A stretch of 9,556 nt of DNA from the NCBI GenBank assembly GCA_017477005.1, contig JAFUXY010000132.1, forward strand, positions 1 to 9,556, read 5' to 3'. The DNA comes from Lachnospiraceae bacterium (GTDB taxonomy: Bacteria; Bacillota; Clostridia; Lachnospirales; Lachnospiraceae). Numbering within the stretch: the stretch's first letter is position 1; every line of letters starts with the position of its first letter. Shown piece after piece: positions 1-7,363 of this stretch. The notes under the pieces were generated by a model. The model was not told the origin of the DNA. It made no database searches and saw only the letters and a list, made by a program, of their open reading frames with translations. A program made the translations under genes and the position numbers.

Positions 1-248
1 AAAAAGTAGGGGAGACGCCCTACGACGTGGTAGTCGCCAATATTTTGGCGGATATTGTGATCGGATTGGGAAGCAGGATCCATACGCTTTTGAAAGAGGA
101 TGGTTTTTTGATCGCGTCCGGGATCATTGATTTCAAGGCCGAAGCGGTGAAGGAAGCGCTTTCGAAGGAAGGATTTGCGCTGGTGAACGAAGAAACCCTT
201 GGTGAATGGGTATCTATGGTATTCAAAAAAAGGAGAGCCGATGTCTAA
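1..248 (+). CDS. prmA: Ribosomal protein L11 methyltransferase, C-terminal part
   Basis: This is the last 81 residues of a protein whose start lies outside the window; the reading frame begins at position 3 and stops at TAA 246-248. PrmA uses S-adenosylmethionine to methylate lysines and the N-terminus of ribosomal protein L11 in the cytoplasm. The visible part matches the second half of the class I methyltransferase fold. It contains DVVVANILADIV, where the family's N-I-L post-motif sits beside the catalytic site, then a predicted helix, the strand-turn GFLIASGII, and a C-terminal GEWVSMVFKK strand typical of the PrmA end. The gene overlaps fumC by 8 bp, so the two are almost certainly co-transcribed. 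In many Bacillota prmA follows dnaJ and precedes rsmE and mtaB; here fumC follows directly. The assignment is from recognised family sequence and is fairly secure despite the truncation. Confidence 0.85.
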   Translation, partial: KVGETPYDVVVANILADIVIGLGSRIHTLLKEDGFLIASGIIDFKAEAVKEALSKEGFALVNEETLGEWVSMVFKKRRADV

Positions 249-1623
249 GGAAGTTCGAATCGAACATGACAGTATGGGTGAGGTGCGGGTGCCGTCCGAC
301 CGCTATTGGGGGGCGCAGACCCAGCGCAGCAAGGACAATTTTCCAATCGGTGTCGGCAAGGAAACGATGCCAGAGGAGCTGATCTACGCCTTTGGTCTAT
401 TGAAAAGGGCGGCAGCTCGTGTGAATCATCTGCTGCTGCCTGAGAAAATGACGGAAGAAAAGCTGCTGGTGATTGAACAAGCGGCTGGTGAGGTCGTGAA
501 CGAAAAATTGAACGACCATTTCCCCCTCGTGGTGTGGCAGACCGGGTCCGGAACCCAGTCCAATATGAATGCCAATGAGGTGATCGCCAATCGGGCGAAC
601 GAGCTGGCGGGGAAGACGCTCTGCCATCCCAACGACGATGTGAATATGAGCCAGTCTTCAAACGACACCTTCCCGACGGCGATGCATATTTCCGCGGTGA
701 TCGGTCTCGAGGATCGGCTGCTGCCTGCGCTTGAGGGTCTGATCGAAGAGTTTAAGCGACTGGAGACGGAAAACGCAGGCATCGTCAAGAGCGGGCGTAC
801 CCATTTGCAGGATGCGGTGCCGATTGCGTTTTCGCAGGAGATCAGCGGTTGGCGTTCGTCGCTCGAGCGGGACAGAGAGTTGATCCGTTTGGCGATCGAT
901 CCGCTGATGGAGTTGGCCATCGGGGCGACGGCGGTGGGAACCGGACTCAATACCCCTGCGTCCTTTGCTGAAAAGGTAGCCAGCGAAATTGCGGGTCTGA
1001 CGGGCAAGCCTTTCCGCTCTTCGTCCAACAAATTCCATGCGCTTACCTCGAAGGATGAAATCGTTTTCGCACATGGCGCCTTGAAGGCTTTGGCCGGGGA
1101 TCTGATGAAGATAGCCAACGATATCCGATGGCTGGCAAGCGGCCCCCGGTGTGGGCTTGGCGAGATTTCGATTCCGGAAAATGAACCGGGAAGCTCGATC
1201 ATGCCCGGAAAGGTCAATCCGACCCAGTGTGAGCAGGTGACCATGGTGGCGGTACAGGTATTTGGAAACGACGCGGCAATCGGGTTTGCGGCGTCGCAGG
1301 GAAATTTTGAGTTGAACGTCTTTATGCCGGTGATTGCTTACAATTTTTTGCAGTCGGTGCGGCTGTTGGCGGATTCAATCAGCGCGTTTGGCAGCCATTG
1401 CGTCTGCGGCCTCCAGGCCCAAAAAGAAAAAATGCATGAAAACTTGCACCGTTCGTTGATGTTGGTGACCTGTTTGAACCCGTATATTGGGTATGAAAAC
1501 GCGGCAAAAACCGCCAAGCTTGCCTACGAAAAAAATATTTCTCTGAAAGAGGCCTGTGTAGGGCTTGGATTTTTGACCGAAGAACGGTTTGACGAGGTTT
1601 TTCATCCGGAAGAGATGGTGTGA
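241..1623 (+). CDS. fumC: Class II fumarate hydratase (fumarase C)
   Basis: The 460-residue product interconverts fumarate and L-malate without an iron-sulfur cluster, as a cytoplasmic homotetramer. Length matches the family (about 460-467). Visible motifs are TGSGTQSNMN (residues 101-110), SQSSND (137-142), SGRTHLQD with H188, and the fumarase/aspartase signature GSSIMPGKVNP (317-327) with S318 and K324. H188, S318 and K324 carry the same numbers as the catalytic residues of E. coli FumC. Aspartase shares the signature, but the overall sequence reads as fumarase. ATG 241 is chosen because AGGAG at 231-235 lies 5 nt upstream. An in-frame ATG at 199 would add 14 residues from within prmA that do not resemble the family. 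The start lies inside the prmA coding region, suggesting translational coupling. The desulfurase gene begins 27 nt after its stop. The role could be in a partial TCA cycle or fumarate/malate conversion during fermentation. Confidence 0.95.
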   Translation: MSKEVRIEHDSMGEVRVPSDRYWGAQTQRSKDNFPIGVGKETMPEELIYAFGLLKRAAARVNHLLLPEKMTEEKLLVIEQAAGEVVNEKLNDHFPLVVWQTGSGTQSNMNANEVIANRANELAGKTLCHPNDDVNMSQSSNDTFPTAMHISAVIGLEDRLLPALEGLIEEFKRLETENAGIVKSGRTHLQDAVPIAFSQEISGWRSSLERDRELIRLAIDPLMELAIGATAVGTGLNTPASFAEKVASEIAGLTGKPFRSSSNKFHALTSKDEIVFAHGALKALAGDLMKIANDIRWLASGPRCGLGEISIPENEPGSSIMPGKVNPTQCEQVTMVAVQVFGNDAAIGFAASQGNFELNVFMPVIAYNFLQSVRLLADSISAFGSHCVCGLQAQKEKMHENLHRSLMLVTCLNPYIGYENAAKTAKLAYEKNISLKEACVGLGFLTEERFDEVFHPEEMV

Positions 1624-1650
1624 ACTATATCAATGGGAAAGAGTTTTATC

Positions 1651-2808
1651 ATGGAAGCATATTTGGACAACGCCGCGACGACGCAGTGCCTGCCTGAAGC
1701 GGCGGAGGAGATGCAGCGAGTGCTGTTGGAGGATTTTGGAAATCCTTCCTCCCTGCATACCAAGGGCATGCATGCGGAGGAATATCTGAAAAAGGCGAGA
1801 AAAACCATTGCCAAGACCTTGAAGGCACAGGAAAAGGAAATTGTGTTCACCTCCGGCGGGACCGAAAGCAACAATTTGGCAATTTTCGGAACAGCCCGGG
1901 CGAAGCGGCGGCAGGGACGGCGTATTCTTTCCACGCAGATTGAGCATCCATCGGTCTACAATCCGATGGTGGCGCTGCAGGAGGATGGCTTTGAGACCAG
2001 CTTTCTGCCAGTGGACAAAGAGGGCCTGCTGTCTTTGGAGCATCTGGAGGCAATGGTTTCCGAAGAAACGATCCTCGTGTCGATTATGCATGTCAACAAC
2101 GAAATCGGCTCCATCGAGCCAATCGAAGAGGCCGCCCGCATCGTCCACCAAAAAGCACCCAAGGCTATTTTTCATGTGGATGGAGTACAATCGTATGGGA
2201 AGCTGGCTCTGGTTCCGAAAAAAATGGGCATCGATCTGCTGTCGGTGAGCGGACACAAGCTTCATGGTCCCAAGGGCAGTGGGTTTTTGTATATCCGGGA
2301 AGGCGTGTATATTTTGCCGATCCTGTACGGGGGCTCTCAGGAAGCGGGATTTCGTTCTGGTACGGAAAATGTGCCTGCGATTGCCGGGCTTTCGGTCGCT
2401 GTGGATCAGATGTTTGCCTCCCGAGAGGCGCATCAAGCGCATCTATCTCAATTGAAACGACGGCTACTAGAGCATATCGCCGGGATAGAGGGCGTTGTTT
2501 TGAATAGTTCCGCCTCTGAGGAAAACAGCGCGCCGCATATTACGAGTATTTCTGTGCCGGGAGTCCGAGCAGAGGTAATGCTGCATGCCTTGGAAGACAA
2601 GGGGGTCTATGTATCCTCGGGCAGCGCCTGTTCCTCGAACAAAGCAACCAAGAGCCGGACCATGGTTTCAATCGGCGCGTCTGAAGAAGAGATGGAATCG
2701 GCAATTCGGTTTTCTTTTTCGTACAAAACAACGATGGAGGAAGTGGATTATGCGGCGGCCGTTTTGCGAGAGCTGGTTCCGGTACTGAAAAAATTCAAAA
2801 GAAGGTAA
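1651..2808 (+). CDS. Cysteine desulfurase, NifS/IscS family (probable ThiI partner, NifZ-like)
   Basis: The 385-residue PLP enzyme removes sulfur from L-cysteine as an enzyme-bound persulfide, releasing alanine. The N-terminus YLDNAATT is typical. H99 in IEHPSVYNP is the residue expected to stack on PLP, K203 in SVSGHKLHGPKG forms the PLP aldimine, and C327 in SSGSACSSN is the persulfide-carrying cysteine on the long flexible loop of group I enzymes. ATG 1651 is preferred: a purine-rich GGGAAAGAG stretch lies just upstream, and the protein then begins as most family members do. An in-frame ATG at 1633 adds six residues and lacks an RBS. It lies 27 nt after fumC and 28 nt before thiI. In B. 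subtilis the desulfurase NifZ sits beside thiI and supplies sulfur for tRNA 4-thiouridine, and the same arrangement here argues for that role rather than general Fe-S assembly. This is an inference from context. Confidence 0.92.
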   Translation: MEAYLDNAATTQCLPEAAEEMQRVLLEDFGNPSSLHTKGMHAEEYLKKARKTIAKTLKAQEKEIVFTSGGTESNNLAIFGTARAKRRQGRRILSTQIEHPSVYNPMVALQEDGFETSFLPVDKEGLLSLEHLEAMVSEETILVSIMHVNNEIGSIEPIEEAARIVHQKAPKAIFHVDGVQSYGKLALVPKKMGIDLLSVSGHKLHGPKGSGFLYIREGVYILPILYGGSQEAGFRSGTENVPAIAGLSVAVDQMFASREAHQAHLSQLKRRLLEHIAGIEGVVLNSSASEENSAPHITSISVPGVRAEVMLHALEDKGVYVSSGSACSSNKATKSRTMVSIGASEEEMESAIRFSFSYKTTMEEVDYAAAVLRELVPVLKKFKRR

Positions 2809-2825
2809 TGAAATTTGTTTTCATT
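2807..2825 (+). other. Small AT-rich hairpin between desulfurase gene and thiI
   Basis: AATGAAA at 2807-2813 can pair with TTTTCATT-type sequence ending at 2825 (7 bp, 5-nt loop). The stem overlaps the TAA stop of the desulfurase gene and ends just before the weak TGGA Shine-Dalgarno of thiI. It has only one G-C pair, so it is too weak to be called a terminator. It could mildly tune thiI translation or be chance. Confidence 0.2.
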
Positions 2826-2836
2826 TTGGAATAAGT

Positions 2837-4018
2837 ATGAATAAAGCATTTTTATTGAAATACGGAGAAATAGCATTAAAAGGAAAAAACCGTCGGATCT
2901 TTGAGGATGTGTTGGTGCAGCACGTACGGTTTGCCCTTTCGAAAGTCGATGGTTCCTTTGTGGTCACCAAAACCAGGGGACGGATCTTTGTGGAGGCGGA
3001 GTCCGCGTTTGACGAGGAGGATGCGCTTGGCGCCTTGCAAAGAGTCTTTGGCATCGTCGGAATCTGCCCGGCCGTGCTTTTGGAGGACAACGGGTTCGAG
3101 GATCTTTCTTCGCATATTTTGGAGTATATGGAAGAGACGGTGGAGGACAAGCATATTACCTTCAAGGTGGATGCCCGCCGTGCGAGAAAGAATTATCCCA
3201 AAAACTCGATGGAGATCAACGCCGATCTCGGTGAGAAAATTTTGGATCGGTTTCCGGAAATGTCGGTGGACGTGCATCATCCCGAAATGGTGGTGCGGGT
3301 GGAGATCCGGGAGAGAATCAACTTCTATCTGCGGGAGATTCCCGGGCCGGGCGGCATGCCGATCGGAACCAATGGCAGCGCCCAGCTTTTGCTGTCGGGA
3401 GGGATCGATTCGCCGGTCGCCGGGTATATGGTGGCGAGAAGGGGCGTGAATATCCATGCGACCTATTTCCATGCGCCGCCCTACACCAGTGAACGGGCCA
3501 AGCAGAAGGTCGTGGATCTGGCGAAGATCTTGTCCCGCTACATCGGGCCGGTGACGCTCCATGTCGTGAATTTCACCGATATTCAGATGTATATTTATGA
3601 AAAATGCCCGCACGATGAATTGACAATTATTATGCGGCGATTCATGATGCTGATTGCGGAGCATTTCGCCAAGATTGACAACGATATGGGGCTTGTGACA
3701 GGGGAGAGCATCGGACAGGTGGCGAGCCAGACCATGCAGTCTCTCAGCTGTACCGACGCCGCCGCAACGCTGCCGGTCTATCGGCCGCTGATCGGCTTTG
3801 ACAAGCAGGATATCATCGACAAGGCTTTGGAGATTGGGACCTATGATACTTCGATCCTGCCCTATGAGGATTGCTGCACGATCTTCGTGGCGAAGCATCC
3901 GGTGACCAGGCCCCGGCTCGAGCGGATCGAACGCTCCGAACAGAATCTTGCCGAGAAGATCGAAGAGCTCGTGTATACCGCCATCGAAACGACGGAAACG
4001 CTGGTCGTAGAGGAATGA
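2837..4018 (+). CDS. thiI: tRNA 4-thiouridine synthetase ThiI (no rhodanese domain)
   Basis: The 393-residue product adenylates U8 of tRNA and replaces its oxygen with sulfur to give 4-thiouridine; in some organisms ThiI also serves thiamine thiazole synthesis. It begins MNKAFLLKYGEIALKGKNR, the typical ThiI N-terminal ferredoxin-like segment. A THUMP RNA-binding region follows at roughly residues 60-165, then the AANH/PP-loop ATPase with SGGIDSP from S187 (ATP pyrophosphatase signature). Near the end is YEDCCTIFVAKHP with C346 and C347; one of these probably matches the catalytic Cys344 of E. coli ThiI. The protein stops about 45 residues after this, so the C-terminal rhodanese domain of the E. 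coli enzyme is absent, as in B. subtilis ThiI (about 400 residues). That fits direct sulfur transfer from the desulfurase encoded 28 nt upstream. The Shine-Dalgarno is weak (TTTTGGA, 2824-2830). Confidence 0.95.
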   Translation: MNKAFLLKYGEIALKGKNRRIFEDVLVQHVRFALSKVDGSFVVTKTRGRIFVEAESAFDEEDALGALQRVFGIVGICPAVLLEDNGFEDLSSHILEYMEETVEDKHITFKVDARRARKNYPKNSMEINADLGEKILDRFPEMSVDVHHPEMVVRVEIRERINFYLREIPGPGGMPIGTNGSAQLLLSGGIDSPVAGYMVARRGVNIHATYFHAPPYTSERAKQKVVDLAKILSRYIGPVTLHVVNFTDIQMYIYEKCPHDELTIIMRRFMMLIAEHFAKIDNDMGLVTGESIGQVASQTMQSLSCTDAAATLPVYRPLIGFDKQDIIDKALEIGTYDTSILPYEDCCTIFVAKHPVTRPRLERIERSEQNLAEKIEELVYTAIETTETLVVEE

Positions 4019-4060
4019 TTTGCCTCAAAACACCGCTTTTGGATGGCAACCGGACAGATA

Positions 4061-4100
4061 GAAAAAACAAGCCCCAGGTACGTGTGGATACCCGGGGCTT
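4061..4100 (-). terminator. Rho-independent terminator of the HPr-like gene
   Basis: AAGCCCCAGGTA (4069-4080) and TACCCGGGGCTT (4089-4100) form a 12-bp stem with one A-C mismatch and an 8-nt loop. Read on the minus strand the stem is followed by GTTTTTTC (complement of 4061-4068), a normal U-tract. It lies 22 nt past the stop of the minus-strand gene. On the plus strand the hairpin is followed by ATAAATC with no T-run, so it would stop transcripts of the convergent thiI operon poorly, if at all. Confidence 0.85.
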
Positions 4101-4121
4101 ATAAATCAAATCCATACTTCC

Positions 4122-4349
4122 TTAAGCAATGTAAGGCTTCAATGCTTCCATGATTTTTGGATCGTCGTCTCCATGAATCGTCAGGTCGATCGGCTGAGCC
4201 AGATCCAGAGAAAAAATGCCCATGATCGATTTCGCATCGATCACATACCTTCCGGATACCAGGTCGAAGTCATCGTCAAACTGGCTGACCGTATTCACAA
4301 ATGCCTTCACTTTGTCGATGGAGTTCAGAGAGATTTTAACGGTTTTCAT
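4122..4349 (-). CDS. HPr-like (PTS phosphocarrier fold) protein lacking the active-site histidine
   Basis: The 75-residue protein aligns with HPr: the block SQFDDDFDLVSGRYVIDAKS followed by IMGIFSLDL matches the HPr region around Ser46 (KSIMG), here S41. HPr normally accepts phosphate from enzyme I on His15 within a G-I-H-A-R-P motif. Here the corresponding stretch is NSIDKVKAF (residues 9-17), with no histidine; the only histidine is H59 near the C-terminus. It therefore should not act as a PTS phosphocarrier. Like Crh of Bacillus it could be a purely regulatory target of HPr kinase/phosphorylase through the conserved serine, perhaps as a CcpA co-effector; this is inference. The start is well supported: AGGAGG (plus 4358-4363) lies 8 nt before ATG. 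The gene is monocistronic, with its own promoter and terminator, convergent with thiI and divergent from mtaB. Similar HPr-family proteins are common in Clostridia. Confidence 0.85.
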   Translation of the reverse strand: MKTVKISLNSIDKVKAFVNTVSQFDDDFDLVSGRYVIDAKSIMGIFSLDLAQPIDLTIHGDDDPKIMEALKPYIA

Positions 4350-4435
4350 AGTGGATACCTCCTATTCCTAATCTAAGGAACTGCGTTCGATCGTGTGCCT
4401 GTTTCCAAATCGTACAGTTCCAATCGCTACATGAA

Positions 4436-4464
4436 ATGGTAATGGATTACTGCTGAAAAGTCAA
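4436..4464 (-). promoter_or_regulatory. SigA-type promoter for the HPr-like gene
   Basis: On the minus strand, -35 TTGACT (plus 4459-4464) and -10 TACCAT (plus 4436-4441) are separated by 17 nt. This is 5/6 and 4/6 to consensus. The start point would be near 4429, giving a leader of about 80 nt. The -35 lies within 20 nt of the divergent mtaB start. I see no equally good promoter for mtaB on the plus strand in the same 120-bp gap. Confidence 0.55.
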
Positions 4465-4481
4465 CCTTTATGGAGAAAAAT

Positions 4482-5759
4482 ATGAAAAGGGCAGCGCTGC
4501 ACAACCTTGGATGCAAGGTCAATGCATATGAAACAGAGAAAATGCGTAAGCTGTTGGAAAAGGCCGATTATGAGATCGTTCCCTTTTCCGAGGAGGCGGA
4601 TGTTTATGTGATCAATACCTGTTCTGTGACGGCAATTGCTGACAAAAAATCCAGACAGATGATCCGCCGCGCCAGACGAAAAAATCCAAAGGCCATCGTG
4701 GTGGCGGCCGGATGCTTTGCGCAGGGGGTCTCCGAAGCAGAGCTCGCGGAGCTTGGCTGCGATCTGGCGATTGGAAACAACGAAAAAAACCGATTGATCG
4801 AGCGTCTGAAGGAATACGAGGCGAATGCGTCTCGTTTTCTTTTATACCGCAAGGAACGCTGGGAGAAGGGAGACCGCTTTGAGGAATGGGAGGAGGAGAC
4901 GGCGCAAAACAAAAGCCGCACCAGAGCCTTCGTCAAGGTACAGGATGGCTGCGACCGTTTCTGTTCCTACTGTATTATCCCTTTTTTGAGGGGACGAAGC
5001 CGCAGCCGTCTCGTCTCAAATGTAATCACCGAAATCCGCCGTCTATGCGAGGCAGGCTACCAGGAAATCGTATTGACGGGCATCCACGTCAGCGATTATG
5101 CGAGCGAGGGAACCGATCTGCTGGGACTGTGCAGGGCGATCGACCGGGAAACCGATGTCAAACGGCTGCGGTTGGGATCCCTCGAGCCGAACGTGGTCAC
5201 GGAAGAATTTGCCAAAGGATTATCGGAGCTTCCTTCAATTTGTCCGCATTTTCATCTGTCGCTGCAAAGCGGGTCGGATACGGTGCTTCGGCGGATGAAC
5301 CGGCGCTATACGACGGCGGAATTTGCGGAGGGCGTGCGGCTGCTGCGAAGTTCGTTTGAAAACCCGGCGATTACCACGGATGTGATTGCCGGATTTCCAG
5401 GAGAGACAGAAGAGGAGTTTTTGGAAGGGACGGTCTTTCTCGAACGCATGCGGTTTTTTGAAATGCATGTCTTTCCGTATTCGCGGCGCCCCGGGACCAA
5501 GGCGGACGAGATGGACGGACAGATTTCGTGCGCGGTGAAGGATGAGCGCACGGCGCAGTGGATCGCGCTTGCAGAGCGGATGTCGGAGGCCTACCGGGCC
5601 CTTTGGGACGGAAAAGAAGCAGAAGTCTTGTTTGAGCGGAAGGAGAAGGTGGGAGAGAGAGAGCAGTGGACCGGGTTTTCGCGGGAATACGTGCGATTTT
5701 ATCATTCCTCTGAGGAAGATTTAACGAATAAAATCGTACGATTACAGTACAAGCGTTGA
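4482..5759 (+). CDS. mtaB: tRNA N6-threonylcarbamoyladenosine(37) methylthiotransferase MtaB
   Basis: The 425-residue radical-SAM enzyme adds a methylthio group to C2 of t6A at position 37 of ANN-decoding tRNAs, giving ms2t6A. The N-terminal UPF0004 domain supplies three cysteines for the auxiliary 4Fe-4S cluster: C11 (LGCKVNAYE, characteristic of the MtaB subgroup), C47 (NTCSVT) and C78 (AAGCFAQ). The radical-SAM cluster motif is C157, C161, C164 in DGCDRFCSYCIIPFLRGRSRS. The C-terminal 50 residues or so fit a TRAM-like RNA-binding region. The NxxGCKVN form separates it from MiaB and RimO. ATG 4482 is preferred because GGAGA (4472-4476) lies 5 nt before it; the in-frame ATG at 4470 would add four residues and has no RBS. 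The stop TGA (5757-5759) lies inside the -35 box of the next gene's promoter. No terminator follows, so read-through into lctP is possible. The family is usually about 430-450 residues. Confidence 0.93.
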   Translation: MKRAALHNLGCKVNAYETEKMRKLLEKADYEIVPFSEEADVYVINTCSVTAIADKKSRQMIRRARRKNPKAIVVAAGCFAQGVSEAELAELGCDLAIGNNEKNRLIERLKEYEANASRFLLYRKERWEKGDRFEEWEEETAQNKSRTRAFVKVQDGCDRFCSYCIIPFLRGRSRSRLVSNVITEIRRLCEAGYQEIVLTGIHVSDYASEGTDLLGLCRAIDRETDVKRLRLGSLEPNVVTEEFAKGLSELPSICPHFHLSLQSGSDTVLRRMNRRYTTAEFAEGVRLLRSSFENPAITTDVIAGFPGETEEEFLEGTVFLERMRFFEMHVFPYSRRPGTKADEMDGQISCAVKDERTAQWIALAERMSEAYRALWDGKEAEVLFERKEKVGEREQWTGFSREYVRFYHSSEEDLTNKIVRLQYKR

Positions 5760-5785
5760 CATATCCATACGAAAAAGGGTAGAAT
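5756..5785 (+). promoter_or_regulatory. Near-consensus SigA promoter for lctP
   Basis: A perfect -35 TTGACA (5756-5761) and -10 TAGAAT (5780-5785) are separated by 18 nt. Transcription would start near 5792, leaving a leader of about 28 nt before the lctP start. The -35 contains the mtaB stop codon, so promoter and upstream coding region overlap. I recognise no clear operator between the promoter and the gene. Confidence 0.8.
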
Positions 5786-5819
5786 TGTGGGTATCTTGAG
5801 ACTTTAGGGGGAGAAACGT

Positions 5820-7349
5820 ATGGTAATGAAATTTGCGATTGCGATGCTGCCGATCCTATGGCTGATCGTTGCGCTGTCGGTGCTGAAGATGAAGGGGCAT
5901 ATTGCCTGCCTTCTGACGCTGGGCGTGACACTGGTACTCGGTATCTTCGTGTGGAAGCTGCCAGCCATGTACGCGGCGAGCGGTGTCCTTGAGGGGATTT
6001 TGAACGGGCTTTGGCCGATCTGTCTGGTGATCATTTCGGCATTGTTTACCTACAATCTGACCGTTGAGACAAAGGCGATGGACAAGATCAAGCAGATGCT
6101 GGGCTCGATTTCGCCGGATGCCCGGGTATTGGCGATTTTGATCGGCTGGGGATTCGGCAATTTCATGGAGGGAATGGCCGGGTTCGGTACGGCGGTGGCG
6201 ATTCCGGCCTCTATGATGGTGGGAGCGGGGCTGGCTCCTGTGCCTTCTGTCGTGGCCTGCCTGGTGGTCAATTCAACGCCGACCTGCTTTGGTTCGGTGG
6301 GTGTGCCGACGCAGACCCTTTGCTCGGTGACGGGGCTGACCGATCGGGTGCTTGTGGTCGCAAGCAATGCGTCTTTGCTGCAGGCTCTTTTGACCTTCCT
6401 GTCCCCATTTTTCATGGTGATCATCGTAGGGGGCGGCATCAAGGCGTTGAAGGGCATGCTGCCGCTGACGCTGATTTCTTCGGTGTCCTTTTTGATCCCG
6501 CAGTTCATCGTGGCGACCTTTGTGGGGCCGGAGCTTCCGAATATCATCGGCTCGATTATTTCAATGGCCTGCATCATCGGCGCGGCGAAGGTCTTCAACA
6601 AGACGCCGGATCCGGCGTATACGATCAGCCAGGGATCGGGAGAGCTTTCGCTATCTCTGAACGAAGGGCTTGTGGCCTGGTCTCCGTTCATCCTGATCTT
6701 TGTGCTTTTGCTGATCACGTCGAATCTGGTTCCGCCGGTTCACGACGCTCTGTTGTTGGCAACGAGCAAGGTATCCGTCTATTTGGGCGAGAACCCCGGC
6801 ACGCTGACCTTCAACTGGCTGGCCTGTCCGGGCGTGACGATCTTCGTGGCAGCGTTTTTGGGCGGCGCGATCCAGAAAGCCTCGATTGGTACGATGTTCA
6901 AGGTGCTTTTTCAGACGCTGTATAATTATCGCAATACGATTCTGACGATCTGTTCGGTCATGTCGGTGGCGAAGATCATGGGATACAGTGGCATGATTTC
7001 CGTTATTGCGCAGTTTTTGGTGGCGGCTACCGGCAGTGCCTTCCCGTTGATCTCGCCGTTGATCGGCGGCTTAGGCGGCTTCGTGACCGGTTCGGGGACA
7101 TCTACCTGCGTGCTGTTCGGGCCTCTGCAGGTGCAGACAGCAGGAACGCTCGGACTCAACCAGGAGTGGATCGCGGCGGCCAATGTGGCCGGGGCCGGGA
7201 TCGGCAAGATGATTTCGCCCCAGGGAATCGCCATTGGCACCGGCGCAGCCGGTCTTGTGGGAAAGGAAAGCGAGGTGTTGGGAAAAGCCGTGCGGTTTTT
7301 CATCCTCTATGTGGCAATCGCAGGGGTGATCTGTATGATCGGCGCCTGA
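5820..7349 (+). CDS. lctP: L-lactate permease, LctP/LldP family
   Basis: The 509-residue, very hydrophobic integral membrane protein is a proton-linked carrier for lactate, and possibly glycolate. Membrane segments are visible from the start: about residues 5-22, 29-47 and 63-82, and further ones down to the last helix, FFILYVAIAGVICMIG. About 12-14 are expected for the family. Family-typical stretches include GFGNFMEGMAGFGTAVAIPA, then LVVNSTPTCFGSVGVPTQTL, FLGGAIQKAS, and near the end GAGIGKMISPQGIAIGTGA. It is slightly shorter than E. coli LldP (551) or B. subtilis LctP (541). ATG 5820 follows AGGGGGAGA (5806-5814); a second in-frame ATG at 5826 is a possible alternative. No lactate dehydrogenase or utilisation gene is visible beside it, so import and export cannot be told apart. 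The gene has its own promoter upstream and eno has its own downstream, so it is probably transcribed alone or with read-through from mtaB. Confidence 0.93.
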   Translation: MVMKFAIAMLPILWLIVALSVLKMKGHIACLLTLGVTLVLGIFVWKLPAMYAASGVLEGILNGLWPICLVIISALFTYNLTVETKAMDKIKQMLGSISPDARVLAILIGWGFGNFMEGMAGFGTAVAIPASMMVGAGLAPVPSVVACLVVNSTPTCFGSVGVPTQTLCSVTGLTDRVLVVASNASLLQALLTFLSPFFMVIIVGGGIKALKGMLPLTLISSVSFLIPQFIVATFVGPELPNIIGSIISMACIIGAAKVFNKTPDPAYTISQGSGELSLSLNEGLVAWSPFILIFVLLLITSNLVPPVHDALLLATSKVSVYLGENPGTLTFNWLACPGVTIFVAAFLGGAIQKASIGTMFKVLFQTLYNYRNTILTICSVMSVAKIMGYSGMISVIAQFLVAATGSAFPLISPLIGGLGGFVTGSGTSTCVLFGPLQVQTAGTLGLNQEWIAAANVAGAGIGKMISPQGIAIGTGAAGLVGKESEVLGKAVRFFILYVAIAGVICMIGA

Positions 7350-7363
7350 TTGGACGGCTGTTT

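Noticed and set aside
199..240. Upstream ATG start for fumC at 199
   Set aside because: The added 14 residues are the out-of-frame prmA sequence, do not resemble FumC N-termini, and the RBS at 231-235 serves ATG 241.
426..1244. A 272-codon open frame on the minus strand opposite fumC
   Set aside because: It lies wholly inside fumC, its Ser-rich product has no recognisable motif, and the fumarase signature residues are in the plus frame.
2876..3898. A 340-codon open frame on the minus strand opposite thiI
   Set aside because: ThiI motifs in the plus frame are unambiguous; the minus product is rich in His, Arg and Asp without recognisable domains and has no good RBS.
4069..4100. Terminator for thiI on the plus strand
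   Set aside because: The hairpin has no T-run on the plus-strand side; only the minus-strand reading has a normal U-tract.
4380..4470. Plus-strand promoter for mtaB
   Set aside because: Several weak -35-like and -10-like hexamers can be picked in this gap, but none has acceptable boxes and spacing together.
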